Positions 52,395 to 63,529 of a DNA stretch of 64,000 nt are shown piece by piece; the stretch's first letter is position 1, and each line of letters opens with the position of its first letter. The notes under the pieces were generated by a model. It saw only the letters and a list, made by a program, of their open reading frames with translations, did no database searches and was not told the origin of the DNA. The stretch is from Meconema thalassinum (taxonomy: Eukaryota; Arthropoda; Insecta; Orthoptera; Tettigoniidae), in contig OX336393.1 of assembly GCA_946902985.2 (NCBI GenBank), forward strand, positions 360,574,779 through 360,638,778, read 5' to 3'. A program made the translations under genes and the position numbers.

Positions 52395-52960
52395 AATTTC
52401 AAGTAGTTCCAACTTTCGCCACCAGATATCAATGACACCTAGTGGTGAACATTGGTACTTTGATAGAGCGTTCCTACGAAATTTAACCTAACAATTTAGC
52501 ATTACACAAGTTTAGTCTGTGAAAGGATCTTTTACATGCCATAAATCTATTACATTGGACCGCCGGCTTTACTTGCCCTCCGAAGGAAGGCATACTGAAG
52601 GATTTTTAACGCTCTCAAAAAATCCGACGACTTCGGCCGGGTTTGAACCCGCTATCTTGGGAACAGCAGTTCAGCAGACTATCAATTTCAGTATTTCCTA
52701 CTTTTACTACAAAACGACACCTAGCTGTGAACTTGCCTACTAGATGCCATCGCAATTGGCTCCTGGCGGCGATCGTTGGAACTTAATGGAGCGTTTATCA
52801 AATATAACCTACAAATGTAATTTCAAACCATTGTAGTTAGTGGAAGTTTCTTTTATATGCCAAATATCTGTGACATGGGACCGCCGGCTTTACTTCCCCT
52901 CCGAAGTAAGGCATACTGAGGGATTTTAAACGCTCTTAAGTAATCAGACGACGTCAAACG
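52395..52960 (-). mobile_element. Two adjacent SINE family F copies, minus strand
   Basis: Each has AGTAGTTCCAACTTTCGCC-like (52400, degenerate at 52695), a GTGAACATTGG/GATCGTTGGAAC block, a TTACATGCCATAAAT-type block and GGACCGCCGGCTTTACTT. The first ends CCGGGTTTGAACCCGC (box B complement). The second is truncated at TCAGACGACGTC near 52945. Confidence 0.65.
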
Positions 52961-53430
52961 TACGAGATAAGTATTGCGTAAGTATTAGGAATTTCATTTT
53001 CTCTTTCCAATTTTCTCTCAACAAACTGATTTGGAATGTGTGTAATATCTCATATGTCTCTTAGATTCTGTGGGTTCTTTATATCTCAATAGATTAGATT
53101 AAGAGTAATAAAGTTGCAGATGTTTTAATATGTAATTATTTTTCTGATTTTGCAAACAAGCATTTCATAATTAAAATTGGATAATTACCTTTTCTTATTT
53201 AAATTAAAAATCAATATTTAAATGATATGCTAGATTTTTATACTCTTTCTAGCCACTATAATGTAGATTTTGGTATTTTGAATGGTTGATTGGACAGATT
53301 AGTTGCACCTGACGGTGATAGAGTTTAAAAGGCGCCTGAAGGAAGGTTAATGACATGTAAATCATTTTTATGAGGAATCACGTTATCCGAAATTTATTTT
53401 GTTGTATATTCATGTTGACAGACTGAAATT
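52960..53430. other. AT-rich spacer
   Basis: No gene or repeat recognised. Confidence 0.4.
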
Positions 53431-53431
53431 C

Positions 53432-53780
53432 ACCTTTGAGTAGTAGTGGGAATCCACTGCCAGGATGGGCGAGGAGGAAATCGAATCCATCTTTCTCAGT
53501 TTTGCCTCGCGATGCTGTTTGTACCCTGTTCCAAGACTCAGCGAGATTAAATTTCTTGACATAGCCAGGAATCGAACCGGACCCCAAATGCTATCTACTA
53601 CACCACGAGAAGGTGGTGAAATGGATGAAAAAATTATTGAAATCGGAGGAGGCATTGGAAGAAGGAAGCCAATACTGTTTCCGTTTTTGAACCAAGACTT
53701 TGCACTTATAGTACGGTTTGGAGATAGCCTGGCTGCAATACCCTCCACGATAACGTACTGAGCCACCCAGGCGGTTAAAT
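53432..53780 (-). mobile_element. SINE family B copy plus a second tRNA-like head, minus strand
   Basis: AGTAGTGGGAATCCACTGCC, TTTTGCCTCGCGATGCTG and GCCAGGAATCGAACCGGACC are the family B body and box B complement. To the right, CGTACTGAGCCACCCAGGC is the complement of a box A-like GCCTGGGTGGCTCAGTACG. The ORFs on both strands here are spurious. Confidence 0.6.
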
Positions 53781-53784
53781 AAGA

Positions 53785-54160
53785 AGCTAGAAAACATTAA
53801 ATATTATTCAATAACATAAATAACCATTTAACTGAAGCAGGAGAGTAAACGCAATTAATGTGGAGGGACAAATTGAAAAGGTAGGAAGGAAACGACTCCC
53901 TTGTGGATCCCTTACAAATTTGAGGAGATTCTTGCGTTCAGACAACGTGCTAGGCAAGCGGAGTGCCTCTTGTTCCCCAGTAATTTGGTCCCGCCCCTCA
54001 ATGTTCGCATCTTGGCTTATCTTCCCGGTATTGTCTTCCGTTCACAGTAGCGGACTTCCACTCACACAGTCTCAAACGTAATAGAGTATCCTCAACCTAC
54101 TATGGTTGGTATACATACCATCAAGAATGTTTCTAACTTCATATAACATCAATTGAAGTT
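53785..54160. other. Spacer, nothing recognised
   Basis: A short plus ORF (53860-54081) has no recognisable motif. The segment ends in an (AAT)n tract at 54165-54193. Confidence 0.4.
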
Positions 54161-54163
54161 GTC

Positions 54164-54193
<30 letters not shown>

Positions 54194-54194
<1 letters not shown>

Positions 54195-54945
54195 TGACAA
54201 ACATAAAATCAGCGCCCAGAAAACCGGAGGTCGGACTAGGAAAAGTTCTGAAGGCAGAAAAGTTTAAATACCTCGGTGAATGGATAGAGCCTAACCTATC
54301 AGAGAAGGAAGCCTTCATGTCACGCATTAATAAAATGGAAATGGCATACAACCTGACTAAAGACATCTACAATAAGAGATCGATATCCTTAAACGCCAAA
54401 TTTAGACATTACTGCACTGTTATTCGACCAGAGGCTCTGTATGCGGCTGAGACTCTAATAATGAACAAGAAAGGTCTAATGCAAAAACTAGAGGCTAAAG
54501 AAAGGAAGATTTTGAGGAACATCCTGGGTCCCTCAAAGAAAACAGTGAGTACAGAAGGCGTCACAACCACGAATTGTACAAGCACGTGGAGAAGATCAGT
54601 GACACGATTCGAAAAAGAAGAATTGCCTTTTGTAGCCACGTGACACGAATGAGCCCAGGCAGGATATCAAAACGGATATTGACGTACTTTCAAGATAAGA
54701 ACACCAAAGGGGCATGGTTTACGGAAGTGGAGACAGATCTACGGGAAATGGAAATTTCCCCTAAAGATATCCAGGAGCATGTTCCACTTCAGGAAAAACT
54801 ACGTACGCACAAAGGTTTCCAGGAAAAGCCGAAGCTGAAGACAGGGAAGGCGTGGTCCCAAGAGAGAAAAGAACAACACTGGAGACGAATGCGGGAACAC
54901 TGGGTGGTAGTTAGAGCTCGGAAGAAGAGACAGTTGAACTGACGT
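54194..54945 (+). pseudogene. LINE RT C-terminal fragment (third family), one frameshift
   Basis: Frame 1 (54194-54643): KFKYLGEWIEPNLSEKEAF, RINKMEMAYNLTKDIYNKRS, KFRHYCTVIRPEALYAAET and KLEAKERKILRNILGP. These are the post-RT region of an endonuclease-RT LINE. Frame 2 (54574-54942) continues with KHVEKISDTIRKRRIAFCSH, HVTRMSPGRISKRI and ERKEQHWRRMREHW to a stop at 54940-54942, so one frameshift lies near 54560-54580. No catalytic RT motifs remain. (AAT)n lies on both sides, the 3' one at about 54970-54987. Confidence 0.8.
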
Positions 54946-55029
54946 GGTCCCTAGTTTGCCGAATCGAAGAAATAATAATAATAATAATGATATTGTAATC
55001 TGAAGAGCCAAGGGGGTTACACCAAGCAG

Positions 55030-55245
55030 ATGAAGAAAGTACTCCGGAGGCTAGGAAATACAGATGACGACTGTCGTGACAGAACACAATTCAGGGAAAT
55101 ACTTTCGATCATAAAGGTTCTTGTGGGAGAAAAGAGAGAACGCAGGGGAGGAAGATGGACAGCAGAGAGAAAGGAGCAACACTCTGAAAGAATGAAGGAA
55201 GTGTGGAGGAAGAGAAAGGAAGAAAGAACTATGAGAAGGAAATGA
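55030..55245 (+). pseudogene. Second, shorter 3' end of the same LINE family
   Basis: 71 codons: KEQHSERMKEVWRKRKEER parallels KEQHWRRMREHWVVVRARKK at the end of the preceding copy; REILSIIKVLVGEKRER precedes it. It is the last part of the same kind of protein, inserted directly behind the first copy in the same orientation. Confidence 0.6.
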
Positions 55246-55334
55246 AATAATATTTGAGTGTTCCTTAGTTTTGGCCGGTTCGCATAATGTAATGGTTCTT
55301 ATTGTAATCATCAATAAGAGGGTTAACCCTCGAA

Positions 55335-55430
55335 CGGTAGCGCTAATTGCAACGAGGGGCCGATAACCTAGATGTTAGGCCCCTTAAAACAACAATTATC
55401 AACATCATCAGCATCTAATTGTAACGTTGT
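55335..55430 (+). mobile_element. LINE 3'-UTR fragment (AAGGGGCCTAA family), plus orientation
   Basis: GAGGGGCCGATAACCTAGAT, GTTAGGCCCCTTAAAACAAC and a CATCATCAGCATC tail: complement of 35.43 and 61.43 kb. Confidence 0.75.
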
Positions 55431-55609
55431 TATCGGTAGCGCTTTGCATCGGCGACGACTACGATTCTAGAATAATAATAATAAATAATAACCCCTGGCA
55501 CTACAGCCCATGAAGAGCCTAGGCCTACCAAGCGATCGCTGCCAAGTCATTTGGCCTGCAGATATTGGGGTAACGCGTGGTTAGAGCGTCGGACTCCCTC
55601 GGCTGTTAA

Positions 55610-55795
55610 TCTTTGTTTTCGTGACAGGGGTGCTGCCTCACTGTCAGACAGTGTCCTCAAAAGGCTGAGTGCACCCCGTTCCAGCCCTCACGACAGTTTC
55701 TAAAATCTCTGGTGGAGCCGGAAATCGAACCCGTGGCCTCCAGGTGAGAGGCAGGCGCGCTACACTAACACCTCGATTCTAGAAACCGATAATAA
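55610..55795 (-). mobile_element. tRNA-derived SINE (family B) fragment, minus strand
   Basis: GAAATCGAACCCGTGGCCTC (box B complement), ACCCCGTTCCAGCCCTC and AAAAGGCTGAGTGCACC. The head on the minus strand reads AGGTGTTAGTGTAGCGCGCC near 55785. Confidence 0.65.
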
Positions 55796-55798
55796 AAT

Positions 55799-56300
55799 AG
55801 TACATTATGCAACGAGCCTATAATGGCAATAATTAAGACAAGACTATGTTTATAAAACGAGTGTATGCGAGTTTTATAAATTCCATACGAGTGTCTTAAT
55901 TACCATTATAGGCGAGTTGCATACGACTGTTTATGTTCGACGATAATTATTATACATATTTTATGTTCGAACATAAATATTCATAAATATCTGTCGAGAT
56001 TTCACCAGTTTTATGTACTGAACAGAGCGCATGAGACGCAGAGAATGCCTTGTATTTGACCATGGCCTCCTCGATTACCCTACTATGACACTAGGCCAGG
56101 CAGTGAAATTTAAATAAGAAGGCCGTGGAACTCAGCGCATCTAATTATCTAATTGGTCAAACAACTGTTTCTTGCGCTCTGATTGGTGGGAGAAACTGTT
56201 TCATAATGAAAATAGTGTTATAATGAGCCTTATTATAGTACACTTTTCTGACATATAATAGTCAGGGTCGAACATAAACCACTTACGTCAACCATTATTT
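55799..56300. repeat. Dispersed repeat I, copy 2, with a 114-bp hairpin
   Basis: At 55808-55921 TGCAACGAGCCTATAATGG pairs with CCATTATAGGCGAGTTGCA, and the inner TAATTAAGACA/TGTCTTAATTA and TATAAAACGAG/CGAGTTTTATA also pair. It ends with CTTTTCTGACATATAATAGT and TCGAACATAAA, as at 28.6 kb. Confidence 0.85.
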
Positions 56301-56329
56301 CACTCTCTAGGCTAGCAGAATCGAGACTG

Positions 56330-56640
56330 TTTTTGAATTATTTTTTGGGGTGGGGGAGGGAAGGGTTTGAGTATTTTCTTTTTAATTTTGAGTTGGTTTT
56401 CGTTAATTTTGACTTATTGTGAGTGCTTTCTTTTTGGATTTTCGACTTATTTTGATTTGTTGTGTTTGTAAAGGTTTTAAGTATTGTTTTGTTTACTTTT
56501 TGAGCTTCATTAACAAATTTTGAGTAATTTTGTTTTTTTATTTTGTTTATTTTTTATTTTGACTAATTTGCTTTGTATTTTATGACTGCCAACACTGGCG
56601 GGGATTGGACAAAAGGGAGAAGTGGGGGAAGCAGAAGTGT
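56330..56640. other. T/G-rich non-coding DNA
   Basis: TTTTGATTTGTT/TTTTGAGT-type simple sequence from 56380 to 56580. Confidence 0.45.
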
Positions 56641-56780
56641 ATCCCGTTTTTGTCATGGAGACGAACACTACCATTCTAGGGTTAAGGAAGCCATCGTGAT
56701 TGATGTAGGAGTTCCCAATAGCAACAACTTAAAGACAAAGCACGACTAAAATATCTGTGTGGATAATCAGGAGAAATCAC
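56640..56780 (+). pseudogene. Possible LINE C-terminal remnant
   Basis: The plus frame reads EAIVIDVGVPNSNNLKTKHD before a stop, resembling the (I/V)DVAVPxxxNL motif in the tail of some arthropod LINE RT proteins. The minus 128-codon ORF covering the region has no recognisable family. Weak evidence. Confidence 0.35.
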
Positions 56781-56899
56781 ATTCAGCATGGCCCCTGTAA
56801 GGAGAGAGATAATCAGGATTGTTGACATAATAAATATGTCTTTTGAAAAGAAGCGGGAACCTGATGCTCTAAATGTGCTCATTATGTCCCTTTTATATG

Positions 56900-58100
56900 T
56901 AAATTTTTCGTTTTTGAAGTAATTTGTAGTATAGTTTGTTTTTAGTATTTTGTTGTACCATACTGATAAGTATGTCAGTAGTGGGTACAATGTTTGATTG
57001 AGTTTGATTTTTGATTGTTTAAATATTTTTATAGTGAATATGATTGTCTCCCTTGGGTTTTTCGCCATGGGTCTGTCCCTTGGCTCCTAGACATACGAGT
57101 CAGGTTGACCATCTATTTACCGAGGGACAGAGTGTTATAATACTTGTCGTTTCAGAAGCAGCTATGAAATGATAGTAATATATGTTAAGTTTTGATAATT
57201 TATCTTAAAATGAAGGTAGAAAGAACAATAGTTGTTTTCTTTTTATAGTGTAAGGTCTGTGACAGACTCAATACGTACCCCAAGATCATCCTTTAGTCAT
57301 TCATGATTTCCTCTCTTCGTTGACAGTTAAGATTGATATCTCAAACCATTGCATGTATAGAATGAAACGAACCAGTCATTTTGCAAGTAGAATGTAGTAC
57401 ATATTGACATTAATTAAAATAACAGTGTTCCAGTTTATTCCGGCCAACTCCAGGGATTAATGCACACTGTGAATTTTAAAAGATTTTAATTAAAGTTTAT
57501 ATTCACCGTTTATGATTGGTAAAATTAATCCGGAAATAATCGCCCAATATTTCTGTTCAAACGCGCTCAAATATCAATAATAAAACGAATCAAGAACTTA
57601 ATGGAGTCTGCTCTAGTTCAAAATAATCACAAATTGAAATAAATATTTACAAGCGTCGAGTAAATCTCCGCCGTTTTATGAAATAGCACAGTGGCAGCCG
57701 GCAATCAAACACCACATCAGTGGTCATGTGAAGTTCACGCATTTCAAAGTTAGGAATTGTAGTTGTTGGCATGAATTCCGTTGGCATTTTTACCCCTTAC
57801 TTGGTTGTTCGTAGAAGGACGATAAACAGAGTTTGCCCTGGATTTTATATTGAGTAGAATTTTCGTATTTTACCTTAATTAAACAAACTAGGACTGGAGA
57901 ATGTTAACAAACGAGGACTCACCTAGGGTAAAAATATGCCGGTAAGAAGAAAGACCCAGGTGTGGCACGGCAAGTTTATTTCTCATGGGCTTGCATTGAC
58001 TTATTCGTCCAGAACGTGTCTTGTGATTAATTTCTCTCCAACAATTAGTTGAGTGTTGATATACAATTAATGTATGGAAAGTTTTTACTCCACGCCCCTA
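56900..58100. other. AT-rich non-coding DNA
   Basis: No repeats or domains recognised. A CCTATATAGCCCC sequence at about 58096-58108 could be a TATA-like box ahead of the next feature. Confidence 0.35.
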
Positions 58101-58164
58101 TATAGCCCCAGCAATATTGTAATTCTCGTTTTTGTGTGTATTTGGAGTAACACCAAACAGGAAC

Positions 58165-58475
58165 ACAGGCACAAGACTGACGGATGAAGAAATTCTGGCT
58201 TGTTTTGAAGATTCATACGGTGAAGTTGTTGGAGGGGGTAAAAGACAGTGATCACAACTCGAATTCAAAACAAAGAGACACTGATCAAGGTGGAATGTCT
58301 GATGTTGAATATAGTTCAACCTTTGCAAATATTTCAGAAGATGACATTCCTTTGGGGCTACGACTTCTTAGATTGAAAGGGAAGGGTGGTACGATTTGGT
58401 GCATGGAACCTCCTGTTACTAGAGGAAGAACATGTGCTCCAAATATTTTCCCGCAGAAACCTGGTATAAAACAGG
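58165..58475 (+). pseudogene. piggyBac-like transposase N-terminal exon or fragment
   Basis: The ORF 58184-58507 carries SEDDIPLGLRLLRLKGKGG, IWCMEPPVTRGRTCAPNIF and PQKPGIKQ. This follows the layout of the piggyBac/PGBD N-terminal region: an acidic stretch, a W...PP segment, then an R-x-NI-x(4)-PG-x-K-like motif. A different frame just upstream reads TDEEILACFEDSYGEVV, so there may be a frameshift near 58230. The homology ends at AAACAG|GTGAGT (58470-58480), a full splice-donor consensus. No DDD catalytic domain follows in the window. It could be the first coding exon of a piggyBac-derived gene or a random truncation. Confidence 0.35.
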
Positions 58476-58509
58476 TGAGTCAAAATGAACCCAGGTATGC
58501 AAATTAGTG

Positions 58510-59855
58510 TTTAGTACATATTTTAATTCAATATAAAATCCAGGGCAATAGTAATTTCTGTATGTTATTTAAAACAGTCATTTCTATTTGTATTCCAAAT
58601 AATAACATTTTGAAAACATATGCACATCTCTCAATACCGTTTCCTAATCCATAGCCGCAAATAAATATTTTAGAACCTTATATATTTGTATGTTCTTTTT
58701 TAAATTTCAATGATAATTTGTAACAGATCTGATTTTTAAATAAAATTTACATTTTATATTTTTCCATATTTTAACAATTTTGACACTATTTTCGATTACA
58801 ATTAACAATACTTTTAAAAGAATTTTCAATATTTGAAGATTAGTCTACGAATATTGAGAAAAATATAGTGAATATTATACTTCTAGTCTTCCTCTCTCTT
58901 TGCATAGAATGTCAATGATGCTCTTAGTTTAATATTTTTATTTTTTGCTTAAGACTGAAGAGGTTTACAAGTTAACCGAGACTGGTATTACATCATGATT
59001 AGTTTCAACACATTATTGGCTTTAAAGTGGAAAATCATTTATTTACATATTCTTCTTCTTCTTTTGCTTTTTTCACAATCTTGTCCATGTTAGTACCAGG
59101 TAAAATAACCCACTTTTGTCACTTTCTTTTGTATACTGCTTCTTTTCTTGTTTGCCAATATATCTTCATTAGCCTAAAGTACACCACTTTGTTATTTCTT
59201 CATCTCCTCTGCCCAGATGTAGTTTTGTTCTTCCCTTACTTTCTCCTGGAAATCCTTTAAATTTTGCTTTATATTTCTGAAAGTTATTCCTTCCCGTATT
59301 ATGTATTTTGTTATTCCAATCTCTGCCATATCCTACCTTATACTCTGTATCTACTGGTTAACATTCCTACTCTTGTAAACTTATTCATTATGTAAAACTT
59401 TGATTTATATGTCAATTCGGACCAATTATATGAAAAATTATGAAATTCATATCAATAAATAGTAGATATCTGTCAATAAACGTTTATTCATACTGGCCTA
59501 TTGTGAGTCAAAAATAACAATCACACGATAGCAACAACAACAAAAAACACACGAGTCCTAGCGTACGTCATGCAGGCCCGTTTCCTCAGGGTTTAATGAA
59601 GGAGGTTTACACATGTAAATATTTAAATTCTAGAAAACTAAGTTGCATTACTCCACGAAAATACCAATTGTCACTGATCAAACATTACGCTGTATATCAC
59701 TATGCTTTTCTCAAAATAACAACCCAACCAAAATTATCTAAACCACACCACAACAAAACACTCGGCCAAATACATTTCTCCTCTCAAAAGCTGAGAAATT
59801 CTATTAGATTAATTTTAATTGCTCTACATAAATGGTAGAGTAACACGAGTAAATT
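58510..59855. other. AT-rich non-coding DNA
   Basis: Several 70-80 codon ORFs without recognisable motifs. The 59027-59260 frame is a hydrophobic, T-rich translation. If 58.2 kb is an exon, this is intronic. Confidence 0.4.
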
Positions 59856-59856
59856 G

Positions 59857-59895
<39 letters not shown>

Positions 59896-60112
59896 TTAAG
59901 TTTACGTACCCTTTAACTACTGCAGCTTTGAGAGACGCCAGGGTACCGTAATAGTGCCCCGAAGGGAATCTTTAACGTGCCAGTAAATCTACTGACACGG
60001 CTTCCTCGCATTTGCGCACCCCCAAATGCCAGCTGACTGCGCCAGGATTCAATTCCGCAACCATGGCCACAACAGGCAAGAACCTTACCGCTAAGCCACG
60101 CAGCTAGCTAGA
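59857..60112 (-). mobile_element. tRNA-derived SINE (family A), minus strand
   Basis: (AAT)n tail at 59859-59893, GTGCCCCGAAGGGAATCTTT, AACGTGCCAGTAAATCTACT, GCCAGCTGACTGCGCCAGG and a GCTAAGCCACGCAGC end (complement of GCTGCGTGGCTTAGC). Complete, but its box B area (GGATTCAATTCCGC on plus) is diverged. Confidence 0.85.
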
Positions 60113-60324
60113 GTAATAGCAGCCCAGTTCATGGGCACCATGTTCTTAACAATCTTCACTGCTTTAGAATAGGCTGGTCCTCAGTCCACTGCTGACTAAC
60201 GGAAGTAGCAAACCCTTGATATTCGGTGAAACTTTGGGAGCTAACTGCCTGCCTGTACCACGGTCTCCAAGCCCAGACAACTTGTAAATAGTTTTGAATG
60301 TCGGCCGCGAAAGCCTAAACTAAA

Positions 60325-60330
60325 ATATTA

Positions 60331-60388
<58 letters not shown>

Positions 60389-60600
60389 GCTCTATGTCCC
60401 TTTCAATTACTCTGGCTTTCAGAGACGCAGAGGAGGCGTAATCTTACCCCGAAGGTGATCTTTAAAGTGCCAGTAAATCTATTGACCCGGCTTCGTCGCA
60501 TTTGTGCACCCTCAAATGCCAGCTAACAGCGCCAGGATACGAACCTGCAACTTTCGGCCCAGCAAGCGAGAAAGTTACCACTGAGTAACGCAGCTAGTCT
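60325..60600 (-). mobile_element. tRNA-derived SINE (family A), minus strand
   Basis: A long (AAT)n tail (60331-60387), ATGGCTCTATGTCCC, TTACCCCGAAGGTGATCTTT, ATTTGTGCACCCTCAAATGC and the head complement GAGTAACGCAGCTAG. Same family and orientation as the copy 220 bases upstream. Confidence 0.85.
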
Positions 60601-61425
60601 TATATTAAATCAAATCGAATCGAATCATCAGGAAAGATGAAAGGGACGTTCCCGGCACTAGTAACTGGAAGGAATGCTGGATTCAGCTGGGGGTCCCGTA
60701 GTCGCAACCCACGTCCCACCGGTTGTAAGCCCTTTGGGGGGAGTAGGGAGGGAGGAGTAGCAAAGGAATAAGACAGGCTGCAGGTAGCTTTTGATCTTTT
60801 GGGATGATATAATACAGTACGCCTAAAACTTCGACTTTCTCGTAAGTACTTTGGACTGTGTATCAACGCACAGATGTAATCCGATGCGCTTTCGGTGAAC
60901 TGTCTGGCATAGCCAATAATAACTGTCAGAGATGGTAACAGTGAACATGGGAACTTCTTGCGGGAGTAACATGGGATAGGAGAGAATACCGTCTGGTCCT
61001 GAAGCTGTGGCAATGCGAAGAGTCATGGTAGTGACAGCGGACATGGTCCACACCACACACCAGTACACCTCCCTGTCAGATACACTGCAATCGGACACGG
61101 TCAACAGGAGTCTCTCCACTACCACCAAAGATACATTGCTTCTGGCAGCTCATATTTGTGGTTTTGTACATTGCAGTTCTTGTATGGAGCTGCTTCACCG
61201 GAACCAGTTTCACCGCAGAGATTAATTGATTTTGTGTATATTCTCTCTCGTCAGCAGTCTGGGCACGGGAGAAAGCACTGATATTGCAATAAACACTGAA
61301 GAAGAAGTAGGAACTTGATAGAGGCATTTTATGAGCGGACACAACATCCATATTCGTGTATATCGCCAGCTAATAAAAGTCATGCTACTCCGAATGCGAG
61401 AGGACCGCAAAGAAAATGGTCATGA
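60601..61425. other. Unrecognised moderately GC-rich segment
   Basis: ORFs of 137, 101, 91 and 72 codons overlap on both strands, none with a recognisable domain. (GAATC)n-like AATCAAATCGAATCGAATC sits at 60607. Possibly an unknown repeat. Confidence 0.35.
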
Positions 61426-61820
61426 TGATGATAATGATAATTGTTATTTTAAAGGGCCTAACATCTAGGTTATCGGCCCCTAATGGTTTGGGTGATAGTC
61501 AAAGATGAGATGAGAATGAAAACTATGACTAATACTAACTAAAACTTACATACTACAAGAAGGAAAAGGTAAAAAAATAAAGGATAAGGCAAATAAAGGA
61601 CAGGAAGAAAAGAAGTGCCCTCCACCCTCGAAGAATGAGGATTGAGGGACTTGGAAGGAAGGAGAGCCATGAAAGGCAGATAGGAAGGTAAAGAGGAGAG
61701 GGCCCGCCCCAAAGTCAGTGGAAAAAGAGGAATACCGGACCCAGCTCAGGAATCCCTCGGGATCGCCAACTTCCGAACTCACCAACCGTGAGCCCCTGAG
61801 GGTGTAGCACTATCTAGGGT
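61425..61820 (-). mobile_element. LINE 3' UTR and near-3' sequence (AAGGGGCC family)
   Basis: GATGATGATAATGATAATTG, AAAGGGCCTAACATCTAGG and TTATCGGCCCCTAATGG are followed by the segment shared with 33.38-33.54 kb (AGAGCCATGAAAGGCAGATAG). This links that segment to the same LINE family. Confidence 0.7.
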
Positions 61821-61889
61821 GCACCAGAAGTGGTGGGGATACACACACCCTGCCTGCTTGAGGGCCTTGAGCAGAAGGCACGAGATAAG

Positions 61890-62235
61890 ACGAAAAGCCG
61901 ATGAGCCAGCTTGGTGTCCTAGGCGAAACCCCAAACAAGACACGGCACAAACCTAGAAGAATTGCTGAGTTTTAATTCACTGGCCGTGAAAGCCAATATA
62001 CCATCTTTTTGGAAGCCTTCATAGGGAGGTTGAGGCTGCTTGGGCTTTTAGTTCCCGCAGTCAAGAGGTGCAGTTGCACCTTACTGTATATAAAAGGAGG
62101 TGGCGCGCAGTTCGCTACTCCAGTGGGGGTGCGGGCGGGGCATCAAGAGCCCGCCGATGAGCCAGCTTGGTGTCCTAGGCGAAACCCCACACAAGACATT
62201 GCACAAACCTGGAAGAATTGCTGAGTTTTACTACA
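61890..62235. repeat. Dispersed repeat C, two overlapping inverted copies
   Basis: GATGAGCCAGCTTGGTGTCC occurs at 61900 and at about 62157, each followed by CTAGGCGAAACCCCA and AGAATTGCTGAGTTTTA. Complement of 16.54-16.76 kb, with AAAGCCAATATACCATCTTT between them. Confidence 0.8.
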
Positions 62236-62250
62236 AGAGTGTTTGTTGAA

Positions 62251-62283
62251 CTAGTTTCGACCACATTGTGGTCTTCAACAACA
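62251..62283 (-). ncRNA. Hammerhead/PLE-like motif (minus strand)
   Basis: On the minus strand: TGTTGAA, a perfect 6-bp stem GACCAC/GTGGTC with loop AAT, then GAAACTAG. The stem and GAAAC fit the motif at 24.93 kb; the first core strand is degenerate. Confidence 0.35.
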
Positions 62284-62539
62284 TAAACTACATTTAATCG
62301 TCACAAACAATTGACAGTGCATTTGAGAGTATATTAGTCTATTAATTGTCAATTTGAATTAGTTGTCTATAAGGACCCTATTTATTTACGATAATTTTTA
62401 TCAATATTTAATAATCTACAAAACTACTAAGGGCATACAAAATTACTTGCAACTCATACAATAAAATAACTATACCAACAAAAGCAAAATTAAGGAATTA
62501 AAACAGAAGCACTATTTGCATCTGAAACTATTATAATTG

Positions 62540-63005
62540 GTGGCAAATCTTGAATAAAAAACAAAATTATCGAAATACAAGAAAGGAAAATCCTCAGAAA
62601 AATCCTAGGTCCAAACTGTGAAAATGGAATTTGGATGAAAAAGAAATCACATGCAATTTTTCAAGTTACTGAAAAAATCACAGATACCATAAGGAAAGGG
62701 TGGTTACAGTTTTACGGACACCTATATACTATAGAATGGATCCTAATAACAGGTTCACAAAGAAAATTTACAACCTAGCCTTATCATTGAAAAATCAAAC
62801 AACTGGCTTCAAGAAATCAGTGCAGACATAAATGAATTTGGCTGTCATGAAGAAGACATTCAAGACAGAACAACATTTACAACATTAATTCACAAACACC
62901 TGAGAAGCTAACATGACAAAGTACAGGATGGACAGAACAACATAAAAGGGAACACATCGAGAGGCTGAAGAGATATTGGGAAGGGACGAAGAACAAGTGC
63001 TAATA
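62540..63005 (+). pseudogene. Degraded LINE RT C-terminal fragment, same family as 54.2 kb
   Basis: The plus strand reads IIEIQERKILRKILGP, then KITDTIRKGWLQFYGHLY, parallel to KLEAKERKILRNILGP and KISDTIRKRRIAFCSH at 54.5 kb. Several frameshifts and stops; the end has GWTEQHKREHIERLKRYW-like coding. It lies directly 5' of the next LINE fragment. Confidence 0.7.
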
Positions 63006-63009
63006 ATCG

Positions 63010-63485
63010 AATATAGATTTAGGTGTTAGGAAGTAATTTTTGAAGGCCTTTGCCTGGAGCTTGGCACTCTATGGAAATGAAACTTGGACTATTGGTGCAG
63101 CAGAAAAGAGGAGAATTGAAGCGTTTGAAATGTGGTGTTACAGGATAATGATGATCAGATGGGTATATAGGGTTACAAACGAAGAGGTATTGAGACGAGA
63201 GGGTGAGGAGAGATGTTTCTGGAGACTGATAATGAAGAGAAGAGATAGGTTGGTAGGACACATACTAAGACACACAGGAATAGCAAGCTTAGTTATGGAA
63301 GGCGGGGTCGAGGAAAAGAACTGTAGGGGTAGACTAAGGTTAGAATATGTTAAACAGATTGCCTCGGGTGTAGGGTGTAATAGCTATGTAGAGATGCAAT
63401 GCTTAGCTCAGGAAAGGGAGACGTGGAATGCTGCATCCAACCAGTCAAAAGACTGAAGACTCAAACAACAACAACAACAACAACA
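63010..63485 (+). pseudogene. 3' fragment of the CAA-tailed LINE, plus strand
   Basis: The open frame 63040-63456 carries WSLALYGNETWTIGAAEK, EMWCYRIMMIRWVYRVTNEE, GEERCFWRLIMKRRDRLVGH, TGIASLVMEGGV, RLRLEYVKQIASGVG and AASNQSKD just before the stop; then GACTCAAACAACAACAACAA. It is the least broken copy of this C-terminal tail in the window, and shows that the microsatellite expansion at 21.38 kb is an insertion. 5'-truncated at about 63010. Confidence 0.9.
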
Positions 63486-63529
63486 AGTTCAAACGCGTTC
63501 CTAAGTTCCGCACATGGAATTTAAAAACA

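Noticed and set aside
54139..54366. Leucine-rich 75-codon minus ORF
   Set aside because: Leucine run is the (AAT)n tract read in reverse; antisense of a LINE fragment.
60600..61351. Overlapping ORFs of 91-137 codons on the minus strand
   Set aside because: Three frames are open at once and none has a family resemblance; likely chance in GC-richer DNA.
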